A DNA stretch of 64,000 nucleotides from NCBI RefSeq assembly GCF_040372805.1, contig NZ_BAABWJ010000006.1, forward strand, positions 186,001-250,000, in the 5' to 3' direction. Each line of letters begins with the position of its first letter. Position 1 is the stretch's first letter. Positions 44,966 through 53,022 of this stretch are shown here, one piece after another. The DNA is from Pseudoteredinibacter isoporae_A (GTDB taxonomy: Bacteria; Pseudomonadota; Gammaproteobacteria; Pseudomonadales; Cellvibrionaceae). The notes below the pieces were generated by a model. That model was given only the letters and a program-made list of their open reading frames with translations, had not been told where the DNA came from and did not search any database. The translations under genes were made by a program, and so were the position numbers.

Positions 44966-47491
44966 TTACTGGAGCAGTGACAACACCTGGTTTGGCAGGG
45001 CGTTGGCCTGGGCCAAGATAGAGGTACCCGCCTGCTGCAGAACTCGAGCTCGGGACAACTCAGCCGTTTCAGCGGCAAAGTCAGCGTCACGAATTCGGGA
45101 GTTCGACGCCGTCAGGTTCTCAGCGTTCACCTGCAGGTTCTTCACGGTGGTTTCAAAACGGTTTTGAATCGCACCCAGGTCTGCACGTTGAGCGTTTACG
45201 GTATCCAAAGCGTTATCGATTGCCGTCAGTGCAGCGTTCGCACCGTCGACCGTAGTCAGATCGATATCTTTCAGGAAAGTACCGTCTTCACCGCCACCGA
45301 AGTTACCGGCGGTAAAGCCCAACTCATCCAAAGCGGTACTGCCGTTGATTCCCGCACCCACCTCGATATCACCAGCACCGGTTAGGGTTACCGTTGAGTA
45401 GGTCGTAACCGCCGCCGCATCGGCATCGGTTTTACTTGCCAGGTCAGAGGATGAAATATCGCTACCACCTAAACCAAAGTGCGCTGCGGTTACACCGTCA
45501 GCAGGAGTCGTATCATTAGTATCGAAAGCCAATACAATGTTGCGACCATCAGCTGCCGTCAAAGTCAGGCTCTCGCCGTTATCAGCTGCAGTAACGCCTG
45601 TCTGACCAGACACTTTGTTGATCTGCTCCAAGGCATGGGCACGACTTGAACCGGCGTCAGCCTGAATAGTCAAGCTAACCTCAACACCATTCACCCATAC
45701 CGCACCGGTGTTACCCACACCGCCTGCAGAACCGGCTGCCGCTGGTGCGGTGGTGCTGGAACCACCCACAAACTCAGTAGCATTCACTTCAGCCGAAACG
45801 CCTGTCTCGCCGGTAGACTTATTGATCGCCGCAGCAATGGAAATGCCGGAAGCTTGTTTGGAAGAACTCGCTGCATCAGCGTAGGAAGCGGTATCATCAC
45901 CAGCTTGCGCAGCTTTAATCGCAACGTTGTTGATCACAAGATCACCGGCATCCAAATCCCGGTCAGAAGGACCAACCAAGTCTGCACCAGCCGTGTACCC
46001 AGTGATTGCAGTACCCGCACCGTTACCAGCCGTTGCACCCGTTGCCAATGTGGAAGTAGCACCGGTTGAGCTGGATGTAATGGTAAACAAACCATCCTGC
46101 GCAGCACCGCCGTTAACTGCGGTTAAGGTTATGCCACTCTGGCCAGCCAAATCAGCAATAATGTCATCATTGTCCGCACCCGCACCGGACAAATCCGCAT
46201 CAAATGTCCAAGTCTGGTCTGCTCCATCTACCGTTACTACTACGGTGTGAGGGCCACCACCGGAGTTATCTGCCAGGAAGTTGGACAAATCGATTGTGCC
46301 CGTAGCAGCCGTAGCAGCGGTACCCACATCACCTGTTTTAGCAGAAGCACTTACTGCACTTACGCCAGGAGTGTATTCACCTTTGGCTAAACCCGCATTG
46401 GCAATGTCGCCATTACCCGTGCCATTACCACCATCAATATCAATGGTTTTCGTGTCACCTTCAGCGATCAGGGTAAAACCACCCTCATAAGTGCCACCTG
46501 CAGCCAAGCCTGTATTTGCAGCGGTTAAACCACCCGCCCCGAAGTCCAGTTCAATATTACGACCATCAGCAGCTTGCAAAGTAACGCCTGTTGCCGCATC
46601 TTCAGTATCAACAGCCTTAACACCAGTTTGCTCCGAGACAGCGTTTATTGCGGAAGCCACTGCAGCACGAGTAGTCGCTGCGTCACCGGTAGTATCGACC
46701 TGAATAGAGACGCCATTTAAAGTCAAGCTCTGACCGGTAATGGCAGCCGCTGTTTGTACAGAACCTGCCACATTGTTTTCATCTACAACAGCTCTCACAC
46801 CGGTTTCATCAGTGTGCTTGTTAATTGCGGCTGCTTTAGCAATCGCGGAAGCACCGGCGTTATCAGTTGAGGCATCGTCATCAGCAGCGGAAGAAGTGGA
46901 AATTGAGACGCCGTTGATAATCAAATCACCGTTACCCAATGCTGAGTCAGTACCGACAGCAGAGACACCTGCCTGGTCCGATACACCCAGCTTGTCAACG
47001 CTCAAGTCTGAAACCTGAACATCGATGGTCTCACCACCGTTGGCGCCTACCTGGAATTTTGTATCGAAGGTGCCATCTAACAGCTTCTGGCCGTTAAAGT
47101 TGGTTTCTTTTGCGGTACGTGTGATTTCAGCGATCATTTGCTGAGCTTCTGCGTTCAGAGCTTCACGGTCAGAAGCGGAGTTCGTACCGTTCGCTGCCTG
47201 CAGAGCGAGTTCACGTACACGCTGCAAAGATTCTGTCATGGTACCCAAAGCACCTTCAGCGGTTTGTGCCAAAGAGATACCATCACCCGAGTTACGGATT
47301 GCCACCGCCAAACCCTGGGTCTGTGAAGAGAAGCGAGTGGAAATTGCCAAACCTGCAGCATCATCCTTTGCGCTGTTAATTCGTAGACCTGAAGACAGGC
47401 GCTGCATGGCATCCGCTTGAGCACCTTGGGCGCTACTCAAGTTACGTTGCGCTGTCAGCGACGCCATATTTGTATTAATAACCGAAGCCAT
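44966..47491 (-). CDS. fliC: Flagellin (first copy), enlarged
   Basis: This flagellin has 841 residues starting MASVINTNMASLTAQRN, with an excellent AAGGAG ribosome site 8 bases upstream. Conserved D0/D1 domains flank a central surface region (about 180-750) with at least four IN-motif units (LIINGVSISTSS, LTLNGVSIQVDTTG, LVINNVAIKAAQAG, VWVNGVEVSLTIQ). The strong ribosome site and smoother codon choice than its paralogue suggest this is the major filament protein; that is inference. A sigma-54-like element lies about 135 bases upstream. Confidence 0.96.
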   Translation of the reverse strand: MASVINTNMASLTAQRNLSSAQGAQADAMQRLSSGLRINSAKDDAAGLAISTRFSSQTQGLAVAIRNSGDGISLAQTAEGALGTMTESLQRVRELALQAANGTNSASDREALNAEAQQMIAEITRTAKETNFNGQKLLDGTFDTKFQVGANGGETIDVQVSDLSVDKLGVSDQAGVSAVGTDSALGNGDLIINGVSISTSSAADDDASTDNAGASAIAKAAAINKHTDETGVRAVVDENNVAGSVQTAAAITGQSLTLNGVSIQVDTTGDAATTRAAVASAINAVSEQTGVKAVDTEDAATGVTLQAADGRNIELDFGAGGLTAANTGLAAGGTYEGGFTLIAEGDTKTIDIDGGNGTGNGDIANAGLAKGEYTPGVSAVSASAKTGDVGTAATAATGTIDLSNFLADNSGGGPHTVVVTVDGADQTWTFDADLSGAGADNDDIIADLAGQSGITLTAVNGGAAQDGLFTITSSSTGATSTLATGATAGNGAGTAITGYTAGADLVGPSDRDLDAGDLVINNVAIKAAQAGDDTASYADAASSSKQASGISIAAAINKSTGETGVSAEVNATEFVGGSSTTAPAAAGSAGGVGNTGAVWVNGVEVSLTIQADAGSSRAHALEQINKVSGQTGVTAADNGESLTLTAADGRNIVLAFDTNDTTPADGVTAAHFGLGGSDISSSDLASKTDADAAAVTTYSTVTLTGAGDIEVGAGINGSTALDELGFTAGNFGGGEDGTFLKDIDLTTVDGANAALTAIDNALDTVNAQRADLGAIQNRFETTVKNLQVNAENLTASNSRIRDADFAAETAELSRARVLQQAGTSILAQANALPNQVLSLLQ

Positions 47492-47626
47492 ATCATTACT
47501 CCTTAGAGATTACCTGCGCTCCTGCCTAAGCAAGCTCGCGACCTTTATGATCAAGATGCTCAATCGTGCATTCTGACGAAGATGATTGTTCAATCTTTGA
47601 TACTTCCGAAATTGGAAAATCACCGG

Positions 47627-47644
47627 TTGCACAATCTGTACCAA
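47627..47644 (-). promoter_or_regulatory. Sigma-54-like promoter of the first flagellin
   Basis: The minus strand reads TTTGGTACA-GATT-GTGCA with GG-N10-GC spacing. Deviations are T for C in the -24 element and G for T in the -12 element. It is about 135 bases upstream of the flagellin ATG. A sigma-54 flagellin promoter is known for Vibrio flaA; sigma-28 is more usual elsewhere. Confidence 0.55.
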
Positions 47645-47849
47645 AGCTGGCACCTGCATCCTGATCCATATTTGCCAAAGCAAAATGTTTCAATGGTCTT
47701 AACGGCAGTAGGGGGAAATGCTTTAACGGGATATTGACCGCTTGTCGCGTTTTTAAACAGAGAACCCATAAAGGTCAGGGTTTCTATAGAGAAGAATGAA
47801 ACAATAAGATTTCGGAAAAATCGCCTGATATCGCTTGAGGCCTTTATAT

Positions 47850-47868
47850 ACCAGGCTATCAGCCTGGT
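47850..47868. promoter_or_regulatory. 19-base perfect palindrome upstream of the flagellin
   Basis: ACCAGGCT-ATC-AGCCTGGT is a perfect 8-bp inverted repeat with a 3-base centre. It has no T-run on either side. It could be an operator or a short hairpin; no family assignment can be made. Confidence 0.4.
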
Positions 47869-48224
47869 GCTGCAATCATTGATCTGCCATAAATCGCAGT
47901 AGCCAGTTCCGCCAAGGCAATAATCGAGGTTTCTATATATAGACAATAAAAATTTGTTTGTCACATTTTCCGTCGCTATTTTTCATGATCGCCTGCTGTG
48001 TGCATAAGCCCGAGCACTTACCCTTGGAAATCTCTCGCCTTATATCAAGGAAGCGAGAATGAGGCGCATCAGGATGATGCAAAAAAATACCCACGCCTTT
48101 TGAGGAAATACAGAAAAAAAGCCCAAATATTAACAAGCTACGGCAACCCACTTCCGCTCTCGGGGTTGCCGCTGTGCGAAAATTTGCCGCTCGACCAACG
48201 GCAGATAAATTTACAGGATTTTGC

Positions 48225-48251
48225 TAAAGCCACCCTGCCCCTGGCCGAAAA
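48225..48251 (+). promoter_or_regulatory. Sigma-28 promoter of fliS
   Basis: TAAA (48225-48228), exactly 15 bases, then GCCGAAAA (48244-48251) matches the FliA consensus TAAA-N15-GCCGATAA at all but one position. It lies about 57 bases upstream of the fliS ATG. Confidence 0.8.
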
Positions 48252-48307
48252 CATTTACATAATACTTCTGTGCGATGGCGCATCGTTAAAAACAAACGGG
48301 GTTTACT

Positions 48308-48691
48308 ATGTTTTACGGTTCAGGTTCTGCAGCAGCGCAATATCAGCGAAATAATAGCTATAGCGCATTGGATGCATCGCCACATAAATTGATCAGCCTG
48401 CTTATGGGAGGTGCTCTTGATCGCCTGGCGAAAGCCAAAGGTCATGCAGAGCGCGGGGAACACGAGCAGCGTAGCCGCTTTATTGGAAAGGCTACTGAAA
48501 TGATTGACTGTCTTCGTGAATCATTGGATCACAAGCATAATCCGGACATGACCCGAGATCTTGAGCAACTGTATGACTACATGACCTTTCGTTTATTCAG
48601 CGCCAATGCCGAAAATAATCCGGCAATGATTGAGGAAGTGTACAGTTTGCTTCATGGCATTTACGCCGCCTGGCAGGAAATCGATGCCTAA
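48308..48691 (+). CDS. fliS: Flagellin export chaperone FliS
   Basis: FliS has 127 residues. The N-terminal cap and first helix are typical (AAAQYQRNNSYSALDASPHK, LISLLMGGALDRLAKAKGHA) and helix four carries the conserved tail (EEVYSLLHGIYAAWQEI). It binds the flagellin C-terminus in the cytoplasm and prevents premature polymerisation. It is transcribed opposite to the flagellins, from a sigma-28-type promoter. Confidence 0.95.
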   Translation: MFYGSGSAAAQYQRNNSYSALDASPHKLISLLMGGALDRLAKAKGHAERGEHEQRSRFIGKATEMIDCLRESLDHKHNPDMTRDLEQLYDYMTFRLFSANAENNPAMIEEVYSLLHGIYAAWQEIDA

Positions 48692-48819
48692 GGCTGGCCT
48701 GTTATTTGCTAACTCGCTATTTGCTAGATCAACACTTGCTTTAACCGGCAGTGAAAAAGGACAGCACCGTGGAACAGAATTTAGGGCACAATGCCCCAGC
48801 ACACAAAGACAGGACTTTT

Positions 48820-49110
48820 ATGAGCGCTATTCGCAATCTGCGCCTGGCTATTATTGATGCCGCGCAAGAAGAAAGCTGGAATCAACTCCTCGATATTGAC
48901 CAGCAGCTGAGGACGATCCTGGAAGGGGGTCAAATTGCTGGACAGGGTGCAGCGACCGAACAAGACATCCTTGAGCTTGGACGCATTCTGGAATGCTATC
49001 AATCGGTCATTGAAGATTTGAAAGAGCGTCAACAAGATTTGAGCAAGCAGGCGGATGCCCTCAATAAGGCCAAACGTGGAGCCATCAGTTATTTGAGTGT
49101 CGCGAAATAA
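48820..49110 (+). CDS. FliT-like flagellar chaperone
   Basis: The frame gives 96 residues from the ATG MSAIRNLRLAI (AGGAC five bases upstream). A GTG at 48769 with AAAAGGA seven bases upstream would give 113 residues and cannot be excluded. The protein is all-helical, with LRLAIIDAAQEESWNQLLDI, DQQLRTIL and a C-terminal coiled coil (IEDLKERQQDLSKQADALNK). Size, helices and position directly after fliS fit FliT-type chaperones, which bind FliD; sequence similarity is weak. Two tandem terminators follow. Confidence 0.7.
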   Translation: MSAIRNLRLAIIDAAQEESWNQLLDIDQQLRTILEGGQIAGQGAATEQDILELGRILECYQSVIEDLKERQQDLSKQADALNKAKRGAISYLSVAK

Positions 49111-49162
49111 TACGTGGCTTTCGCCTAGCAGGCCGGAAGCCAGTTAACAAACTACTCCCCCC

Positions 49163-49210
49163 AATTGCCACAATGGCAATTTTTTGCCGCAGCCGAGCCT
49201 GCGGCTTTCT
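49163..49210 (+). terminator. Tandem intrinsic terminators after fliS-fliT
   Basis: AATTGCCA and TGGCAATT form an 8-bp stem with a 3-base loop, followed by a T-run (49180-49185). Immediately downstream, GCCGCAG and CTGCGGC form a second stem followed by TTTCTTTT. Together they isolate fliS-fliT from the methyltransferase gene. Confidence 0.88.
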
Positions 49211-49305
49211 TTTATCTTAGCCCGTCTCCTGGACAATACTCATAAGATACTGATTTTATGAGCATTTATTGAGCGGCCCACATCAAACCTTCGATTTCAG
49301 CTCCA

Positions 49306-49322
49306 TTGGCAAGGTATTTGCA
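49306..49322 (+). promoter_or_regulatory. Sigma-54 promoter of the TPR-methyltransferase gene
   Basis: TTGGCAAG-GTAT-TTGCA matches the sigma-54 consensus at all but one key position, with GG-N10-GC spacing. The expected start point is near 49333. This excludes the upstream in-frame ATG at 49269 as the translation start and supports the GTG at 49413. Confidence 0.8.
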
Positions 49323-49412
49323 TTTTCCTTAATACTCTACTGCGTTTGCAGAAAGCCGTTAAGAATTTGGCACTGCATCAAGCGCTCGAATTTTATTTGG
49401 GAAGGCTACATT

Positions 49413-51530
49413 GTGACACAAGCAGCGATTAAGCAGACCCCATCCAGGGCACTGAGCGAGCATCATACCGAGCTGGATCTCAGCCATGGACAATGGAGAA
49501 TTCTCAATAAACTGTTGAGAAAATCCTCCGACTGTTATGGCGAAAGTCTGGCACCGGGAATTTCCCAGCAAAAGGTGGCCCAGCTGCGTCAACGCTGTCG
49601 AGAATACTGCAAAAATATTTTGCATATCTACCCTAAGTGCGCCGATGCCCTGGCCTTACTGTCGCGTATCGCCCTGGATTGCAATGAACTGAACAAAGCC
49701 AAAAAGTTCATTCGCCAAGCACTGCAATATGCACCCAATGCCAGCGTCTGCTGGTTCAGCCTTGGGCATGTCTATCTCGCTGAAAACGAGCATGACAAAG
49801 CCCGTGAGTGCTTTCAAAAGACCGTCAAGCTGGAGCCCAATCATTTTCGTGCGAAGGCAGCTTATGCTTACAGTTGCTTTCATCAAGGCGAAATCGTCAG
49901 CGCGTTTAACATCTATAAACGCCTGATTCACCAGAATCCTGACGACCCTCATGTCAAAAGCAATTTATTTGCCTGCTTGAAACAACTGACCGCCGACGCT
50001 GACACTCAGGAGCTTGATGAGCAATTACGCTTCTATCTCGATTTGGACGATGTCGACCACAGCGATTTATCCCGTTTGATTGCTTCGCTCCTCATCCATC
50101 GCTATCAATTGAACGACAACAACAGCCAAATTGACATTGCTCTGCTCTGTAAGGACAAACTCTATCTTCAGGCATTGCAGGTTGTCATCTTCAGCTCAGA
50201 CATGATTGAAGATCTAAACAGTTCTGTTCGACAGCACTTGCTGTTTGCGCGTCGCTGCAATCTTGATGAACTGAATCTGAAAATCTGTCTCGCTATACAG
50301 GCGTTTAACAATGAACATGTGATGGCCTATGACGATAGTGAACGACTGGTTTTAGAAGGCCGTATTCAGCAATCCGAACTGATTCTTCAACATAAAGAAC
50401 TGGACCAACAGCAGCAGTTGACCTTGCTCGATAACTGGGTGAGTCTGATGATGTATGAGCCCAGCTCATGCTTTCCAAGCTTATACAATGGCACCATGCT
50501 CAATCACATGATTGATACAGCCTCGGCTATCAACACCGGTGGTGCATTGCTCACGAATCTCGGACGGCTCTTGAAATTGTGCTTCAGCCATGCAGAAAAG
50601 GACATTCGCATTGAGAGCCTGGGTACCATCAGCGATAGTGTATCTTGCCGAGTCAAGGCCCAATACGAAGAAAACCCCTACCCTCGCTGGTTGGCGCTGC
50701 CTTATCAAACACCAACCGAGTACCAGCAAGCGCTGGATGCGGTTCTGCCCGAGCACGGCTTTGCACCCAAGCAACAGGGGCAAACCCTGCAGGTGCTGGT
50801 TGCCGGTTGTGGCACAGGCAAGCACGCCTTGCAATGCGCACGCTATTTCAGAAACACACAAGTTACCGCCATTGATATCAGTCATTCCAGCCTAGCTTAT
50901 GCCAAAGTAAAAGCCGATCATTATCAATTAAACAATATCGAATTCCTTCAAATGGATATTCTGGAATTAAAAAACCTGAAGAAACGCTTCGATATTATTG
51001 AGTGCAGCGGAGTGCTGCACCACATGAATGATCCCCTGGAAGGCGCCCGAGTTTTGAAACAACTATTAAGGCCTGGCGGCATCATGAAAATTGGATTATA
51101 CAGTGAGCGTGCACGGTCCGAAGTGGTTCACTGCCGCGATATGATTGCTGATCAGGGCTTGGAAAGTAAACCAAAAGACATGCGTGAGTTGAGAAGACAG
51201 ATACTGTCGCGCCCAGAGCAATGGCCTGCCGTATTGGCATCGCCTGATTTCTACAGCCTGAGTGGCTGCCGTGATCTTCTGTTTCACGAACAGGAACATC
51301 GCTTTACCCCGCTTCAGATCGACACCTTCTGCGAGGATCTGGAGATGGAATTTCTAGGGTTCGTCCGAGTACCGGCCAAGCATCATCAGGCTTACCGCAA
51401 AACCTACCCCCTTGATGAACACATGCGCAATCTCGGGTATTGGGAGGCGTATGAAGAGCGTAACCCATTGACCTTCGGGGGCATGTACCAGTTTTATGTA
51501 CGTAACGGATCCATAGGCAGCAAGCAATAG
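49413..51530 (+). CDS. TPR-repeat SAM-dependent methyltransferase, flagellum-associated
   Basis: The protein has 705 residues from the GTG at 49413, which has GGAAGG 8 bases upstream. N-terminal TPR units lie at about 70-190 (ADALALLSRIALDCNELNKA; VCWFSLGHVYLAENEHDKAR; HFRAKAAYAYSCFHQGEIVS). A helical middle region follows. Then comes the motif AQYEENPYPRW (about 415), typical of a class of TPR-linked methyltransferases, and a Rossmann methyltransferase domain with SAM motif I VLVAGCGTGKHALQCARYF (about 460) and IIECSGVLHHMNDPL. Its sigma-54 promoter and place between fliT and flgL suggest modification of flagellin or another filament part; the substrate is not shown by sequence. Confidence 0.85.
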   Translation: MTQAAIKQTPSRALSEHHTELDLSHGQWRILNKLLRKSSDCYGESLAPGISQQKVAQLRQRCREYCKNILHIYPKCADALALLSRIALDCNELNKAKKFIRQALQYAPNASVCWFSLGHVYLAENEHDKARECFQKTVKLEPNHFRAKAAYAYSCFHQGEIVSAFNIYKRLIHQNPDDPHVKSNLFACLKQLTADADTQELDEQLRFYLDLDDVDHSDLSRLIASLLIHRYQLNDNNSQIDIALLCKDKLYLQALQVVIFSSDMIEDLNSSVRQHLLFARRCNLDELNLKICLAIQAFNNEHVMAYDDSERLVLEGRIQQSELILQHKELDQQQQLTLLDNWVSLMMYEPSSCFPSLYNGTMLNHMIDTASAINTGGALLTNLGRLLKLCFSHAEKDIRIESLGTISDSVSCRVKAQYEENPYPRWLALPYQTPTEYQQALDAVLPEHGFAPKQQGQTLQVLVAGCGTGKHALQCARYFRNTQVTAIDISHSSLAYAKVKADHYQLNNIEFLQMDILELKNLKKRFDIIECSGVLHHMNDPLEGARVLKQLLRPGGIMKIGLYSERARSEVVHCRDMIADQGLESKPKDMRELRRQILSRPEQWPAVLASPDFYSLSGCRDLLFHEQEHRFTPLQIDTFCEDLEMEFLGFVRVPAKHHQAYRKTYPLDEHMRNLGYWEAYEERNPLTFGGMYQFYVRNGSIGSKQ

Positions 51531-51586
51531 CATAAAGATACATTTGCAGTCTGTTTTTAAGTGTTCTCAGAAATTCAAGTAGACAC

Positions 51587-51611
51587 AGCCGCCTGAACAG
51601 GCGGCTTTTTT
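51587..51611 (+). terminator. Intrinsic terminator of the TPR-methyltransferase gene
   Basis: AGCCGCC and GGCGGCT form a 7-bp stem with a 6-base loop, followed by six T. It lies 57 bases after the stop codon. Confidence 0.88.
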
Positions 51612-51627
51612 ATTGGCAAACGTTATT

Positions 51628-51669
51628 GAACTGATGTTATAGAACTGATGCTATAGAACTGACGTTATC
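51628..51669. repeat. Three tandem 14-bp repeats
   Basis: The unit GAACTGATGTTATA occurs three times in a row (51628-51641, 51642-51655, 51656-51669) with one to three changes per copy. It lies between two convergent genes and is preceded by a partial unit. It may be a slippage product or a protein-binding array. Confidence 0.85.
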
Positions 51670-51754
51670 GAGTGGCATTAGACACAATGGCATTGGAGAC
51701 CAAGGTCAGAAGCCATGTTAAGGACCAAGCTCAGCCCCGAACACAGACACGAGG

Positions 51755-53008
51755 CTATCGAAGACTATTAAACAGAGACAATCCTGCGATTTTCACATAG
51801 CTCTGTTGGGCAGCTTGCAAGACAAACGATTCGAATGACAGCTGACTGCTCGCCTGAGCAAAGTCCAAATCACGAATGTCAGACAGTAGTTCGGTACTGA
51901 CCAACTTCAGGTCTTCATGCAGCTTTCGAGTGCTGTCCATGGTGTTCAAGCGAGCACCGATTTCCGCCCGGGTCTCCAAAATACTGTCCTCTGCCGCTTT
52001 CAAATTATTGATCGAATCTTCGATCAATTGATTGTAAGCCTTTTTATCTTCCTCCGTGGTTCCCAGAGTTTCCAATCCATAAATCAGGCGACTCACGCTG
52101 GTTAATAAGCCTTGGTTTTCAGACGATTCAATCAAAAAGGTATCCCCAGTATTTGGGTTCCCTTCGATTTGCACCTGAACACCATTGATTTCAATAGGAC
52201 GGCCAGAAATAAAGGGCTGGTTTTCCTTTAATACCCGCCCGTCCGACTTGGAAATAATATTGAAGTTGGCTTGCGCAGGCAGACCAACCAGGGTGCGTTC
52301 ATCCGGGTTTTGAAACTCAATAATAATGTCTTCCGGGTAAAACTCATCATAAGCCTCTTGGTCTACCACAACACCCACGGAAACCGTTGCCGGAGGAACA
52401 GCCGTATTACTTTCACTGGCCAATGTGGTAAACGTATTTTGTGCACTTTTGATATCGACAAAAATGTCTTTCCCCGAGTCACTGGCAGGAATTTGCACCG
52501 TATTTGAAATCTGAATATAACGTTGCCCTTCATCGCCTTTGAACAAGAAATTGCGATTTCCGGTATCCTCAAAGGGCTCGGTATTGCCTTTGTAGCCTGC
52601 AAATAAATACTCGCCGGAGGTGTCCTTCGTGTTCATCAGGTTTTTCAGTTCATCCAAACGCTGCTTGAGCTCGGCCGCGATGGCTTCTTTGTCTGATTGA
52701 ATCAAAGCGCCATTACCAGCCTGAGTGGTCAATTCTCGCACGCGGATCAAGGTGTCATTCATCGTCTTTAGAGTCGCCTCTTCAAGCTTGGCGCGGTTCT
52801 CTAAAAGATTGATGTCCTTGATATATTGGTCTCTGGAATCCAGTTCACGTTGCAGATCCAGAATTTTGGCGGCGTTCACCGGATCGTCTGAGGGTTGGAG
52901 AATACGCGTACCCGCAGAGATTTGACTTTGGGTTTTGCCCACCTGCCCAGTCAAATCGACGATGCGATTAACACTGGTCGTAAAGGTTTGAATTGATGAT
53001 ATACGCAT
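51755..53008 (-). CDS. flgL: Flagellar hook-filament junction protein FlgL (HAP3)
   Basis: FlgL has 417 residues. The N-terminal D0/D1 part (RISSIQTFTTSVNRIVDLTG; SQISAGTRILQPSDDPVNAA) and the C-terminal helix (DLDFAQASSQLSFESFVLQA) are conserved. It joins hook to filament. It is the last gene of the flgF-flgL operon, 14 bases after flgK, and meets the plus-strand methyltransferase transcript head-on. No clear terminator of its own was seen. Confidence 0.95.
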   Translation of the reverse strand: MRISSIQTFTTSVNRIVDLTGQVGKTQSQISAGTRILQPSDDPVNAAKILDLQRELDSRDQYIKDINLLENRAKLEEATLKTMNDTLIRVRELTTQAGNGALIQSDKEAIAAELKQRLDELKNLMNTKDTSGEYLFAGYKGNTEPFEDTGNRNFLFKGDEGQRYIQISNTVQIPASDSGKDIFVDIKSAQNTFTTLASESNTAVPPATVSVGVVVDQEAYDEFYPEDIIIEFQNPDERTLVGLPAQANFNIISKSDGRVLKENQPFISGRPIEINGVQVQIEGNPNTGDTFLIESSENQGLLTSVSRLIYGLETLGTTEEDKKAYNQLIEDSINNLKAAEDSILETRAEIGARLNTMDSTRKLHEDLKLVSTELLSDIRDLDFAQASSQLSFESFVLQAAQQSYVKIAGLSLFNSLR

Positions 53009-53022
53009 AATCTCTACCTACG

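Larger units (their letters stand above)
41148..47491. repeat. Tandem duplication of a flagellin-flaG unit
   Basis: Two adjacent units on the minus strand, 44514-47491 and 41148-44152, each hold a flagellin followed by flaG. Proteins are near identical at both flagellin ends and share the same internal modules. The DNA differs at many third-codon positions, so the duplication is old or has been spared recent gene conversion. Confidence 0.9.
47492..48307. other. Divergent intergenic region between flagellin and fliS
   Basis: These 816 bases separate the minus-strand flagellin from plus-strand fliS. Recognisable signals are a sigma-54-like site for the flagellin (47627-47644), a 19-base palindrome (47850-47868), a 9-bp stem-loop (CGGCAACCC/GGGTTGCCG, 48141-48171) and a sigma-28-type promoter for fliS (48225-48251). 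Open frames here are short, lack ribosome sites and look spurious. The central part (47700-48130) could hide a small RNA, but nothing proves it. Confidence 0.6.

Noticed and set aside
47620..48151. Minus-strand frames of 114 and 72 codons in the flagellin-fliS gap
   Set aside because: They lack ribosome sites, are of mixed low-quality composition, and one overlaps the flagellin sigma-54-like site.
49269..49412. 48-residue N-terminal extension of the TPR-methyltransferase, with a hydrophobic stretch
   Set aside because: The start would lie upstream of the sigma-54 promoter at 49306-49322. The GTG at 49413 has a better ribosome site.
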